Origin: Paenibacillus tianjinensis
Lineage (GTDB): Bacteria; Bacillota; Bacilli; Paenibacillales; Paenibacillaceae
NCBI RefSeq assembly: GCF_017086365.1
Contig: NZ_CP070969.1
Coordinates: 4,216,001 to 4,280,000, forward strand
Direction: 5' to 3'
DNA: 64,000 nucleotides
This document shows positions 47,267 through 56,567 of this stretch, piece after piece. The notes under the pieces were generated by a model, which searched no databases, had not been told where the DNA came from, and worked only from the letters and a program-made list of their open reading frames with translations. Within the stretch, counting starts at the first letter, position 1. Each line of letters begins with the position of its first letter. Both the position numbers and the translations under genes were made by a program.

Positions 47267-48142
47267 ATGGCAGTTAAAAAGTCTCCTGTAAAAAAAGATG
47301 AACTCGAAAAGGTTAAATGCCTCAAGTGTGGAAAATTAAAAAGTCCAAACACTGCGAATTTTTATAATAATACAAATAATCTTTTTAGTTCCGAAAAACT
47401 TGAAATTTGTAAAGAGTGCATTCAAGAATTTATTGGATCAAAAGAAACTGAAGGATATAAATCAAGAGTAATTTCAATGCTGGCAATTCTAGATAAGCCC
47501 TTTTCTGAAGAATTATGGTCTACATCTTCTGGAGAGTGGGCAAAATATATTACTCCTCTAAGTTCTCTTCCTCAATATAAAACACTTACATTTAAAGATA
47601 GTGATTTTTATCAACAAGACTCTGTATTGGAAAATCTATCTAAAAACGAAGTGGAAGAAAATGATTATGAAGTCATAGTAACTCCTAAATTACGTATGTT
47701 TTGGAGGGGTTACAATGATGAGCAAATAGTAATTTTAGAGAATATGTTTCAAGATTTGACTTCAACATATGAATGCTCAACTCCTATTCAAAAATCTTTA
47801 TATCGAAATATGACAATCACACAATATATGGCAGACAACGCAAAGACACCTACGGAATTTGATAAGTTAATGGGAACGCTTAGTAAACTTATGAATGACG
47901 CCAACATCAAACCAGTCCAAGAAACTGGAGCAGAGGCAAATGGGATATCTTCTTTTGGTGAGTTTATAAAAATGATTGAAGAAACTGAGCCAATTCCAGA
48001 ACCAAGAGATGAATTCAAAGATGTTGATGGGATCGGTAAATATATCAATAAGTGGTTCCTGCATCATATGAAGAGATTTATTGGTCAGTCGAATGAAACC
48101 ATGGAAGAATACGATGAAAAAGAAGCGACAAAAAAGAGTTGA
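47267..48142 (+). CDS. yonG: YonG-like protein, probable terminase small subunit or packaging factor
   Basis: 291 aa. The N-terminal 50 residues hold a zinc ribbon (C-L-K-C-G-K ... C-K-E-C). The rest is mainly helical. It ends 6 nt before the large terminase gene, and in SPbeta yonG precedes yonF. The position and the DNA-binding-type zinc ribbon suggest a small-terminase role, but no TerS motif is certain. AGGTGA lies upstream of the ATG. Confidence 0.6.
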   Translation: MAVKKSPVKKDELEKVKCLKCGKLKSPNTANFYNNTNNLFSSEKLEICKECIQEFIGSKETEGYKSRVISMLAILDKPFSEELWSTSSGEWAKYITPLSSLPQYKTLTFKDSDFYQQDSVLENLSKNEVEENDYEVIVTPKLRMFWRGYNDEQIVILENMFQDLTSTYECSTPIQKSLYRNMTITQYMADNAKTPTEFDKLMGTLSKLMNDANIKPVQETGAEANGISSFGEFIKMIEETEPIPEPRDEFKDVDGIGKYINKWFLHHMKRFIGQSNETMEEYDEKEATKKS

Positions 48143-48148
48143 TAAATT

Positions 48149-49981
48149 ATGGCAGGTATAAAAAACTTTCAAGTTAGCAGAAATAAAAATAAAGATTTAA
48201 ATATGTATGAAAAGAAGAAAAAAGTAAACAACACCGCTGAGAAGTTGTCTAAAGATCAAAAAATGAGAAATGGGATCAAGACTTGGGCTGGATTTTATAG
48301 AAGTAATATACATAGATATATTGAAGACTATTTTGGGGTCAGACTGCACACATTTCAAAAAATTATCTTATTTATGATGAGTAAGAATTCCTTCTTCCTC
48401 TGGTGGGCAAGTCGCGGTATAGGCAAGAGTTTTATCGTTGCCCTCTACTGTTTAGCAATGGGATCATTAAAACCAGGAATTCCCATTGTGGTTGCATCGG
48501 GTACAAAAAATCAGGCTAGAGCCGTAATTACACTTAAGATTGATAAAGAGCTTAGGTTAAAGTATCCGAACATAGCAAGAGAAATTAAAACAGTTAAAAC
48601 TGGTTCAGATGAATGTGTTGTAATTATGCATAATGGCAGTACAATTTCTGCTGTCGCAAGTAATGACAATGCGCGTGGATATCGAGCAGCAATTCTAATA
48701 AATGATGAGTTTCGGCTTATCAAAGAAGACATTCTTACTCGCGTTCTTAGACCATTTCTGAACTATGTTAGAACTCCAAAATTCCTTAGTTTGCCTGAGT
48801 ACAAAGGTAGACAAAAAGAATTCATTAAGTATGAAGAGACTCAGGAAATTTATATCTCGTCTGCGTGGTACACATCTCACTGGAGCTATGAAAAATTCAG
48901 ATCCTTTCTCGAAGCAATGGTTAAAGGAAGGGATTATTTTGCATGTGCTTTCCCCTATCAATTAGCTCTTCATCATGGATTATTGTCTGAGCGCCGTGTC
49001 GAACAAATGCGAACAGAGGACGATCTTGACGCAATCGGCTGGCAAATGGAAATGGACACCCTTCCCTATGGAGCAGCCGAAAATGCCTTCTTTAAACTTA
49101 ATGATATTGAAAAGTGTAGAACAATAGTTAAGCCTTTCTACCCCACAGACAATATTACATTTGTAGAGAATAAAGAAAAAACTAAGTCTAGAAATAAAAA
49201 ATCTGGCAATGCTCTCGAAAAACAAGCGGGAGAAATACGTTTAGTCTCTATGGACGTTGCATTGATGAAGGGCAATGATAACGATAACACCATTTTTACT
49301 TGTATGAGGCTTATTCCAGATGGCACTAATTACGTTAGACAGGTTCCTTATATTGAAAGTATGCATGGAATGCATTCAGAAGATCAAGCTATAAGACTCA
49401 AGCAACTACACAACGACTTCGAAGCAGATTATGTGGTGATGGATACCGCTGGAGCTGGTATGTCCATTTATGATTATTGTTCAAGAATGCTTTATGACAC
49501 AGAGCGAGATGTTGAATACTTGCCTTGGTGTGCCATAAACAACGAAGAAATGAAAGAAAGAACGAATGATCCTAACGCTCTTCCTATTATCTATTCAATG
49601 AAAGTTGTTAAGTCTGAAGTCAACCACGAAATTGCAGTTTGGCTTAAGACTGCATTGGAAAAGAGATTGATTAGATTGCTTGTAAATGATGCCGAAGGCA
49701 AAGAGTATTTAATCGACAAACAAGACTTAATGAATAAAAATCCATATGAACACGCTATGTTACTTCGTCCATATGTACAAACTACAGCACTGGTCAATGA
49801 GTTAATTAATCTAGAATCAGAAGTGCGAAACGGATTTATTAAAGTCTTCGAAAAGGGACGTTCTACAAAGGATAGATATAGTAGTATTGGTTATGCAAAC
49901 TACATAGCAAGAATTCTAGAGCAGGAGAATTTACAAAAGAAAGAAGATAGCGTAGATTATCTCGACTACCTCTTTCTCTAA
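48149..49981 (+). CDS. terL: Terminase large subunit (YonF type)
   Basis: 610 aa. ATPase domain: W-A-S-R-G-I-G-K-S-F (Walker A-like, about residue 88), A-I-L-I-N-D-E (Walker B with catalytic Glu, about 187). Nuclease domain with acidic residues in R-L-V-S-M-D-V-A-L and Y-V-V-M-D-T-A-G-A-G. It packages DNA into proheads through the portal. Located between yonG and the portal gene as in SPbeta. Confidence 0.93.
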   Translation: MAGIKNFQVSRNKNKDLNMYEKKKKVNNTAEKLSKDQKMRNGIKTWAGFYRSNIHRYIEDYFGVRLHTFQKIILFMMSKNSFFLWWASRGIGKSFIVALYCLAMGSLKPGIPIVVASGTKNQARAVITLKIDKELRLKYPNIAREIKTVKTGSDECVVIMHNGSTISAVASNDNARGYRAAILINDEFRLIKEDILTRVLRPFLNYVRTPKFLSLPEYKGRQKEFIKYEETQEIYISSAWYTSHWSYEKFRSFLEAMVKGRDYFACAFPYQLALHHGLLSERRVEQMRTEDDLDAIGWQMEMDTLPYGAAENAFFKLNDIEKCRTIVKPFYPTDNITFVENKEKTKSRNKKSGNALEKQAGEIRLVSMDVALMKGNDNDNTIFTCMRLIPDGTNYVRQVPYIESMHGMHSEDQAIRLKQLHNDFEADYVVMDTAGAGMSIYDYCSRMLYDTERDVEYLPWCAINNEEMKERTNDPNALPIIYSMKVVKSEVNHEIAVWLKTALEKRLIRLLVNDAEGKEYLIDKQDLMNKNPYEHAMLLRPYVQTTALVNELINLESEVRNGFIKVFEKGRSTKDRYSSIGYANYIARILEQENLQKKEDSVDYLDYLFL

Positions 49982-50040
49982 CTTTCACTCTCCCCCACCT
50001 CCCTCCACTCCACCAAATAACCAAGAAAGGAGGATAAATA

Positions 50041-51603
50041 TTGGCAATTAATCGTAACAAACAAAAGTCTCAAGTACAATCAAATGAAGTTCAGGACGAA
50101 TCGAATATTCAGATAAAAGGCATGGATGATTTCGCTCTTCATTTTGCAAAAGACCTTCTAAGTTCATACAGCAATCCGTCACTCTTTAATCCTATTTGGC
50201 AGAATGAAATACTTAAAAATCTTAATATGTCTCCAAATACGTTTGATAGAGACAAGATCGAACAAATGATTGCTGATCCAAAATCGAATGAAGATGCGCT
50301 TAAAGACTTGGGACAATACCTGAAAAATGTAATCATGCAGTTCAATCGTTTAGTAGATTTATACGCAAAGATACTTACTTTTGACAGTTATATTGTTCCA
50401 ACGAACGCAGATGAAGAAGATTATAAAACAAATAAATTTAAAAAGGCTCGTAAAGACGTAAAGAGTTGGGTTGATAAATTAAATCCCAAATCAACATTCC
50501 CAAAAATTATGAGTGGTGTTTTACTTGAGGATGCAAAGTTCTATTATGTTAGAGAGTCTGAAGATTCTGTTACTCTGCAAGAAATGCCATCTAAATACTG
50601 CAAGATTGTAAGAAACACAGAACATGGACATCAATATGCCTTTAATATGTTTTATTTTCTACAAGCTGGAGTTGATATTAGAGATTTTCATCCAGATTTT
50701 ATTGAGTATCTTGAGAATTTTCTTGAAAACAAGAAATCAACAGATACATATTTTTACTGGCAGAGACTCGATCCAATTAAAGCTCCCGTATTTAAGTTTG
50801 ATGAAACACATGCTGGACTGACTCCTCCTTTACTGGGCTTATTTTTAGATAGCGCAGAGATTGCTAATTACAAGAAATTACTTAAGACAAAAACACAATT
50901 AGATGTTATTAAACTTCTTGTAAATGAAATACCAATGCATTCAGATTCAAAGGGCGCTCAAACTAAGAATAATTTCGCTATTGACCCAGGAACTGCGGCA
51001 CAATTCACAGCCCAAATGCAAGCATCTCTGCCAGATGGTTATAAGGCAATGACTACTCCATTAAAAGTTCATGCTGTTGATTTCAATCAGTCACAAAGCA
51101 GAGACAATATTGTTGGTTATGGACAAGACAATTTCTATGGTTCTGCGGGTACGTCTCCTGTGTTATTTGGAGAAAAGAATGTGAATGGTACTGGACTAGA
51201 AGCGTCAAAAATAGTTGACGAATCTTATGTCATTCATATGTATCGGCAGTTTGAGCGATTTATTAATGCCTATCTCAAGACTAAATCTTCTCGTTATAGA
51301 TTTAAAATTCATTTCCCCGACATTACTATCTTCAATCGTGAGCGTAAATTAGATCAATACCTAAAGGCAGCCCAAAGTGGTTATAGTAAAACCCTTATAT
51401 CTGTCGCTCTCGGAATAGATCCAGATGATATGATTTCTTTGCTTATGTATGAAAATAGCATAGATATGATCAATAAATATCTACTTCCTCTGCAAAGTTC
51501 CCATGTTCAAACTGGTGAAGGTGGTAGGCCAGAAATGGACGCAAAAGATTTGGGAGATGCCGGAGTAAAAACTAGAGATCTTCAATCGAACGAAAATAGA
51601 TAA
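50041..51603 (+). CDS. Portal protein (YonE type)
   Basis: 520 aa from TTG with AAAGGAGG 7 nt upstream. Length and position directly after TerL identify the dodecameric portal. Internal features include F-N-R-L-V-D-L-Y-A-K-I-L-T-F-D-S-Y-I in the wing region, a long central stem part and F-Y-G-S-A-G-T-S-P-V-L-F-G near 375, the usual SPP1/YonE-like Gly-rich segment. The C-terminus is acidic and polar. Confidence 0.85.
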   Translation: MAINRNKQKSQVQSNEVQDESNIQIKGMDDFALHFAKDLLSSYSNPSLFNPIWQNEILKNLNMSPNTFDRDKIEQMIADPKSNEDALKDLGQYLKNVIMQFNRLVDLYAKILTFDSYIVPTNADEEDYKTNKFKKARKDVKSWVDKLNPKSTFPKIMSGVLLEDAKFYYVRESEDSVTLQEMPSKYCKIVRNTEHGHQYAFNMFYFLQAGVDIRDFHPDFIEYLENFLENKKSTDTYFYWQRLDPIKAPVFKFDETHAGLTPPLLGLFLDSAEIANYKKLLKTKTQLDVIKLLVNEIPMHSDSKGAQTKNNFAIDPGTAAQFTAQMQASLPDGYKAMTTPLKVHAVDFNQSQSRDNIVGYGQDNFYGSAGTSPVLFGEKNVNGTGLEASKIVDESYVIHMYRQFERFINAYLKTKSSRYRFKIHFPDITIFNRERKLDQYLKAAQSGYSKTLISVALGIDPDDMISLLMYENSIDMINKYLLPLQSSHVQTGEGGRPEMDAKDLGDAGVKTRDLQSNENR

Positions 51604-51619
51604 AGTGGGTGATTAATAA

Positions 51620-52111
51620 GTGGATATTCCTAAAGAGATAAATGATCTAATTAATACTCAAATTATGCACGAGGGTAGAAATGCCAATGCATATTTACAA
51701 GTGTCTGCATGGTTTGAAGAAAAGAATCTTTCTGGTTTTGGTGAATACTTTAGAAAACAGGCAGAAGATGAGATTAGTCATAAGAATAAGTTCATTAAAT
51801 ATCTAAATGATCGTATTTCCGGGAAGGTAAAAATGCTTTCTGTGCCAGAAATAACGGTAAATTTAGATAAATTTTCTGATGCGGGCGACCTATACATTAA
51901 ACTTGAGTCACAAACAACTCAAGATATTTATGATATCGCTCAGAAAGCTCTTGAATTTAAAGACTACATGACATTTCAATTTATTCAATGGTTTATTGAT
52001 GAACAAATATCAGAAGAGTTAGAAGCAATGAATTTTAAATCTAAACTTGATTTGATTAATGAAGATGGAACCGGAATTATTCTCCTGAATGAAGAGATGG
52101 AAGAGGAATAA
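51620..52111 (+). CDS. Ferritin-like four-helix protein
   Basis: 163 aa from GTG. Closely follows the FtnA pattern: I-N-T-Q-I-M-H-E-G ... Y-L-Q-V-S-A-W-F-E-E-K-N-L-S-G-F, then A-E-D-E-I-S-H-K-N-K-F (ferroxidase Glu and His), a middle Glu in L-E-S-Q-T-T-Q-D, and F-Q-F-I-Q-W-F-I-D-E-Q-I-S-E-E (Gln/Glu site). Most di-iron ligands are present. It lies 16 nt after the portal gene and 32 nt before the scaffold/protease gene, so it is expressed with the head. Iron storage, oxidation protection or a structural role in the virion are all possible. Confidence 0.8.
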   Translation: MDIPKEINDLINTQIMHEGRNANAYLQVSAWFEEKNLSGFGEYFRKQAEDEISHKNKFIKYLNDRISGKVKMLSVPEITVNLDKFSDAGDLYIKLESQTTQDIYDIAQKALEFKDYMTFQFIQWFIDEQISEELEAMNFKSKLDLINEDGTGIILLNEEMEEE

Positions 52112-52143
52112 TTTCTTTCTCTCAAAGGAGGTGAATAAAAATA

Positions 52144-53664
52144 ATGGATAGTTTGAGATTTGATGTACAAATCAAAGATATCGAAAAGGTGAATTCTTTA
52201 TTCTCTAGGTGCAAGATTCTCATTTGCTATGCTGATCTAAATAGAAACAATTCAGTCATTCCATATAGTTTGATTAATGATAAATTACATACTCTGTATA
52301 ATTGTCCAATAGTCGGTGAGTACTCAAAAGTAAAAGAAGATTTCTTAGATCATGGTGGAAAAGTTGTAGTCAATAAAGATGGAGAATTAGAATATGTAAC
52401 AACCACTATCCCGTATGGAGTTGTTCCAGAGAGTTCAGATATTAAATGGGAATTCATTGACGGAAAAGAATATCTAACTTGCACCGGATACTTGTGGGGA
52501 GATAGATATCCAGAGGTAATTGATGCCCTAGAAAATCACAGCCTCCCGCAATCAATGGAAATTGCTAATGTTGTTGGTGACTTTAATGATAACAAGCAAT
52601 TTGTTGTGTCTGATTTTAACTTTTCGGGTCTATGTATTTTGGGTTCAGATGTGGAAGCTTGTTTCGAAAGTGCTAGCATCTCTCTATTCACTGTTGAATC
52701 CGATGAAAAGAATGAATTTTCACAACAATTCAATTTAATGGTTAAAGAACTAGAAGATTCTCTTTTGAATAATCAAGATAATTCTAACAGTGATAATCAA
52801 GATAATTCTCTTGATTTTACTAATATAAATAACAAGGAGAATGATGTAGTGAAAACTAAAGCTGAGATTGCTACTAATTTCGCCCTTACAATTATGCAAC
52901 TATACGATGAAATGAGCAGAGTGATTGAACAACAAACATTCATCGGTGAAAATTGGTGGGGCGAAAAGTGCGAAATGGCAAGATATTATATGCGTGATTT
53001 TGATGAGGCATATGTATATGTCATCGATGTTCAGAATGATTATATTGACGTAAAACTTCCATATTCTAAGGAAGGAGATGACATTAAAGTAGATTTCGAT
53101 TCCCCCACTCGTGTAAAATACACGCCTACTGATTGGGAAACTCAAGCAGTAGAAGGCGAAGAAGAAATGAGTTTTAACTATATTAAAGAATATACAGAAA
53201 TAGCTAAATCTACTGTTGTAGAAAAAGTATCCGAATATGATCTTAAGATCAAAGAACATGAAGACACAGTTTTTGCTGTAGAAAATAAATATAGTGAACT
53301 TGAAAAACAATTTACTTCACAGAAAGAAATTGTTAATGAAAAAGAAAAAGAAATCGAACAGCTTAATGAGAAAGTTCAATCTTTTGCCCAAAAAGAAGAT
53401 GAAAAAGCCGTAGATGAATTGCTTAAGAATTTTACCGCTATTTTATCTGAAGACGAAAAACTGGAATTTAAGACAAAACGTTCTGAATTTGATTCTATTG
53501 AAAAGTTTGAAATTCATATTAAGTCTTTTGCCTTTGATAAGATTAAGAATCAAACAAAAGATGAAAATAAATCATTTATTACAATGGCCCTTATTGATGA
53601 TGTAAAAGAAGAAAAGAAAGAACTTAGTCACTGGGACAGAATGAAAGAAAAGTCTGGTAAGTAA
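52144..53664 (+). CDS. Capsid assembly protease/scaffold-like protein
   Basis: 506 aa. The N-terminal 190 residues resemble phage prohead-protease-type proteins: C-P-I-V-G-E-Y, D-H-G-G-K-V-V-V, T-T-T-I-P-Y-G-V-V-P and F-S-G-L-C-I-L-G-S-D-V-E-A-C-F-E. The C-terminal part is a long acidic coiled coil (about 385-440), as expected for a scaffold. A low-complexity D-N-S-N-S-D-N-Q-D-N-S stretch divides the two. AAAGGAGGTG before the ATG. Confidence 0.7.
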   Translation: MDSLRFDVQIKDIEKVNSLFSRCKILICYADLNRNNSVIPYSLINDKLHTLYNCPIVGEYSKVKEDFLDHGGKVVVNKDGELEYVTTTIPYGVVPESSDIKWEFIDGKEYLTCTGYLWGDRYPEVIDALENHSLPQSMEIANVVGDFNDNKQFVVSDFNFSGLCILGSDVEACFESASISLFTVESDEKNEFSQQFNLMVKELEDSLLNNQDNSNSDNQDNSLDFTNINNKENDVVKTKAEIATNFALTIMQLYDEMSRVIEQQTFIGENWWGEKCEMARYYMRDFDEAYVYVIDVQNDYIDVKLPYSKEGDDIKVDFDSPTRVKYTPTDWETQAVEGEEEMSFNYIKEYTEIAKSTVVEKVSEYDLKIKEHEDTVFAVENKYSELEKQFTSQKEIVNEKEKEIEQLNEKVQSFAQKEDEKAVDELLKNFTAILSEDEKLEFKTKRSEFDSIEKFEIHIKSFAFDKIKNQTKDENKSFITMALIDDVKEEKKELSHWDRMKEKSGK

Positions 53665-53694
53665 AAATTACAAAACAAGGAGAGTTATAAATTA

Positions 53695-54207
53695 ATGGCT
53701 AATACTATCGTAAAAATCGGTAAAATGGCATCTACAAATGTTGATGCTTATCTGAAACCTGCCCAATATACTGCTGCACTCGAAAATGGTGCTCATGTAG
53801 TACTGGGAGCTTTGTTGACTGGTGATCTGAATACATATGTCGCTTCCACTCCATCGTCTGTTACCACTCAAGAAGTTGTTCTGGTAGAGGCTCCTGTATT
53901 GATCGAAGTAGAAGGAATGCGTATTGATTTGCAGGATCCACGAAAATTTACAAACGCTGCTAACCGTCCATTCCGTACACGCAAACTTGTTGTTGGCGAC
54001 AGCTTTACTATGTCCGTAGATGGATTCTCTAGTACTCCAACCGTAGGACAGTATGCCGTTCCCGCTAACGGATCAACGAAACTAGCCCCTGCCGCCGATC
54101 TCTCTGGTAACACTCTGCTGGCTTATAAAGTAGACTTGCTTACCAATATTAGTGTTGGATTGGAACGTGTAGCAGCCTATAAACTCACTGTAGTTCGCGC
54201 ACTTTAA
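53695..54207 (+). CDS. Probable head decoration or capsid-stabilising protein
   Basis: 170 aa, beta-rich and with few charges, rich in Ala, Thr and Val. It lies directly before the major capsid gene, where many phages encode decoration proteins. AAGGAG upstream. No catalytic feature. The assignment is by position and composition. Confidence 0.6.
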   Translation: MANTIVKIGKMASTNVDAYLKPAQYTAALENGAHVVLGALLTGDLNTYVASTPSSVTTQEVVLVEAPVLIEVEGMRIDLQDPRKFTNAANRPFRTRKLVVGDSFTMSVDGFSSTPTVGQYAVPANGSTKLAPAADLSGNTLLAYKVDLLTNISVGLERVAAYKLTVVRAL

Positions 54208-54242
54208 TTAATTAGTAAATATAATTAGGAGGAAAATATATA

Positions 54243-55343
54243 ATGGCAAAGATGGATGTAATCAACTCTGGAAATTTCCTGAGATTCAACAAAGACGAGC
54301 AAGATGTAGTTAAATGTGGTGTTGATCTTTATAAGCACTATCTGTACACAAATAAATCCAAGACACAGTATGCAGAGTTTGCCCAAGGTGCTTCTTACGA
54401 AGAAAAAGAAAAACTGTTCACTGAAGGCTTGATGCGCGAAGCTTTCAAACGTGCTGGCGTTGCTAATGCTGGATTTAAAGATGAAGTTATGATGCGCAGC
54501 CCGAACGTTCAGTGGGCAGTATTTGCGCTGCTTTCTGAAACACTGAGTGTTATTATCCCAAATACCGTTCTGAACTCTTTTGAACGTTTCGCTGAAGTCC
54601 GAAATGGCAACTGGGGTGACAACTTCAAATTCACTATTCCAAATCCTGATCTGTTTGTAGTTTCAAAGACTGCTCAGGGTATTCGTCGTGGCGAACCACA
54701 ACGTATCTATAATGGTGAAGTATTCCTGACTCCATCCCCTCGTGAAATCACCATCCAGGAAGACTGGTATCGTGTAGTTGCGGGCAAGGTTAACTTCGGA
54801 GATTGGGTAACTCGTATTGCGCAGTCTGTTGAAACAGACATTACCACAATGGTATATAGCGGCCTGTATGGTTCTTACGCTGGTCTGAACGCAAACTTCA
54901 AAGAAGCTACTTATGACAAAGATCAGTTTGTTAAATTGGCTCAACGTGTATCCGCCGCTAACCGTGGCGCGAAAGTTACTGTTTTCGGTACGCAACTTGC
55001 TCTAAGCAAGGTCGTTCCAAATGAAAACTTTGCAAACTTCGGCGTGGGCGTAGGCGAAGAATACATCCGTATGGGATACCTGGGCAGCATGTTTGGTGTA
55101 GATACTTTGATGATCGATCAGCGCCTGAAACCAAACTCCTTTGATTTTGCAATTGCTGATGACTCCCTGTATTTCGTCTGCATGGGTACTGACCGTCCAG
55201 TTAAGATTGGTTTTGAAGGTAGTCCTCTGATTATTCAAGATACTGCAACTGCAAATGCTGATTTGACTCAGAACTATACATATCAGCAGTCTTACGATGC
55301 TATGGTAGCTACTTCTGCTCGTTATGGTATTATGCACGTTTAA
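54243..55343 (+). CDS. Major capsid protein
   Basis: 366 aa. Typical of HK97-fold capsid proteins: helical N-arm, central beta/alpha region with G-L-Y-G-S-Y-A-G-L and a Gly/Ala-rich C-terminal half. Position after scaffold and decoration genes, strong SD (AGGAGG) and codon choice richer in G and C than its neighbours fit a highly expressed capsid gene. The fold is inferred from context and not from a diagnostic motif. Confidence 0.8.
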   Translation: MAKMDVINSGNFLRFNKDEQDVVKCGVDLYKHYLYTNKSKTQYAEFAQGASYEEKEKLFTEGLMREAFKRAGVANAGFKDEVMMRSPNVQWAVFALLSETLSVIIPNTVLNSFERFAEVRNGNWGDNFKFTIPNPDLFVVSKTAQGIRRGEPQRIYNGEVFLTPSPREITIQEDWYRVVAGKVNFGDWVTRIAQSVETDITTMVYSGLYGSYAGLNANFKEATYDKDQFVKLAQRVSAANRGAKVTVFGTQLALSKVVPNENFANFGVGVGEEYIRMGYLGSMFGVDTLMIDQRLKPNSFDFAIADDSLYFVCMGTDRPVKIGFEGSPLIIQDTATANADLTQNYTYQQSYDAMVATSARYGIMHV

Positions 55344-55413
55344 TTAATAAATATATAATTGGTGGATGTCATTATGATGTCCACCTTTAATCTTATGGGG
55401 AGTGAATTAATAA

Positions 55414-56106
55414 ATGGCTAGACCAGCAGGAAACAAGAATGCTGACGCAAACGCTGAAGTACCACAAATACAAGGCGACACAAAGGTTGACTCTACACAA
55501 GAAGAAAACAAACAATTGAAACGAGAAATTAACGACCTTAAAGCAATGTTTCAACAACTTATGAGCACTGTTCAGTCACAAAATGAAGCAAAAGTTGTTA
55601 CTCCAATTATCGAAGAAGAGGATGAATACTCAACAATTGATATTCAGCCAAATCAACTAATTAAAGTAACGAGTTTGTTCTATGGAGGTATGGTCCTTCG
55701 TGGATCAAACAACAAACGTATTCCTTTTGAGAAATTTGGTGTGACGCTTCCAGTATCTTATGAAGATTTGAATTACATCTGTAGTAATCATCGCAAGCTG
55801 GCTGAAGAAGGATGTTTCTATATCCATGATAAGAATGTTATTAAAGCGCTCTATCTAGAAGATAATTATAAAAATATTGTTAATAAACAAACAATTGAAT
55901 CAATTATCACTTTGAGTGATCAACAAATTACGGATATCATTACGAATCTTACACCTGCACTTCGCTTTACAGTAGAAGATATTGTTATTCAAGGTATTAT
56001 CTCTAATGATCGTAGATATGGAGACCGCAATAAGATCGACCTGATTAGTCGTTTGTGCGACAAAAATCTCAGTAAGATTGCGCAGGAACGTATTGATAAC
56101 AATTAA
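55414..56106 (+). CDS. Hypothetical structural-operon protein, 230 aa
   Basis: A polar N-terminal tail with a coiled-coil stretch (K-Q-L-K-R-E-I-N-D-L-K-A-M-F) and a compact C-terminal domain (G-G-M-V-L-R-G-S-N-N-K-R-I-P-F). It lies between the capsid and connector genes; possibly a head-tail or capsid-associated protein. Confidence 0.6.
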   Translation: MARPAGNKNADANAEVPQIQGDTKVDSTQEENKQLKREINDLKAMFQQLMSTVQSQNEAKVVTPIIEEEDEYSTIDIQPNQLIKVTSLFYGGMVLRGSNNKRIPFEKFGVTLPVSYEDLNYICSNHRKLAEEGCFYIHDKNVIKALYLEDNYKNIVNKQTIESIITLSDQQITDIITNLTPALRFTVEDIVIQGIISNDRRYGDRNKIDLISRLCDKNLSKIAQERIDNN

Positions 56107-56131
56107 TATTTTGTCTAAGGAGGGATGGTGA

Positions 56132-56566
56132 ATGCCTACTCCATTTCAGAACATTTTTGCACGTTTTCAAGGGAAGGTTCAAGATTATTTTTTAGATGAA
56201 CTATTCGTTTCCGATATAGATTCCTATGAATTGTATTTGACCTCTCTTTTAAAATCTGCACTCACAAAATTTGATAACTGTAAAAACAATCTATCAAATA
56301 GAGATGACATTTTGATGGAATTTAACTCAACTCTAACTGAGAAAGAAGAAGAAATTCTGTCCGTCCTAATGCTTGTTGAGTGGCTAGAAAAGGAAGTCAA
56401 CAATCTGTTAGAAATGAGATTGGCTTTGAGCAGTTCAGATTTTAAAAGATATGCTGAAGCCAATAACATGAATGCTAAAAGAGATTTAAGAGACAGAACG
56501 ATAGAACGTTCAGAAAAACTAATGACAGACTATGCGCTCTTAAATTTTGATTTCGGGTTGAATTAA
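56132..56566 (+). CDS. Hypothetical helical head-tail protein, 144 aa
   Basis: Almost entirely helical (L-T-E-K-E-E-E-I-L-S-V-L-M-L-V-E-W-L), like small head-tail adaptor proteins. AAGGAGGGA lies upstream. It ends 1 nt before the next gene. Confidence 0.6.
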   Translation: MPTPFQNIFARFQGKVQDYFLDELFVSDIDSYELYLTSLLKSALTKFDNCKNNLSNRDDILMEFNSTLTEKEEEILSVLMLVEWLEKEVNNLLEMRLALSSSDFKRYAEANNMNAKRDLRDRTIERSEKLMTDYALLNFDFGLN

Positions 56567-56567
56567 T

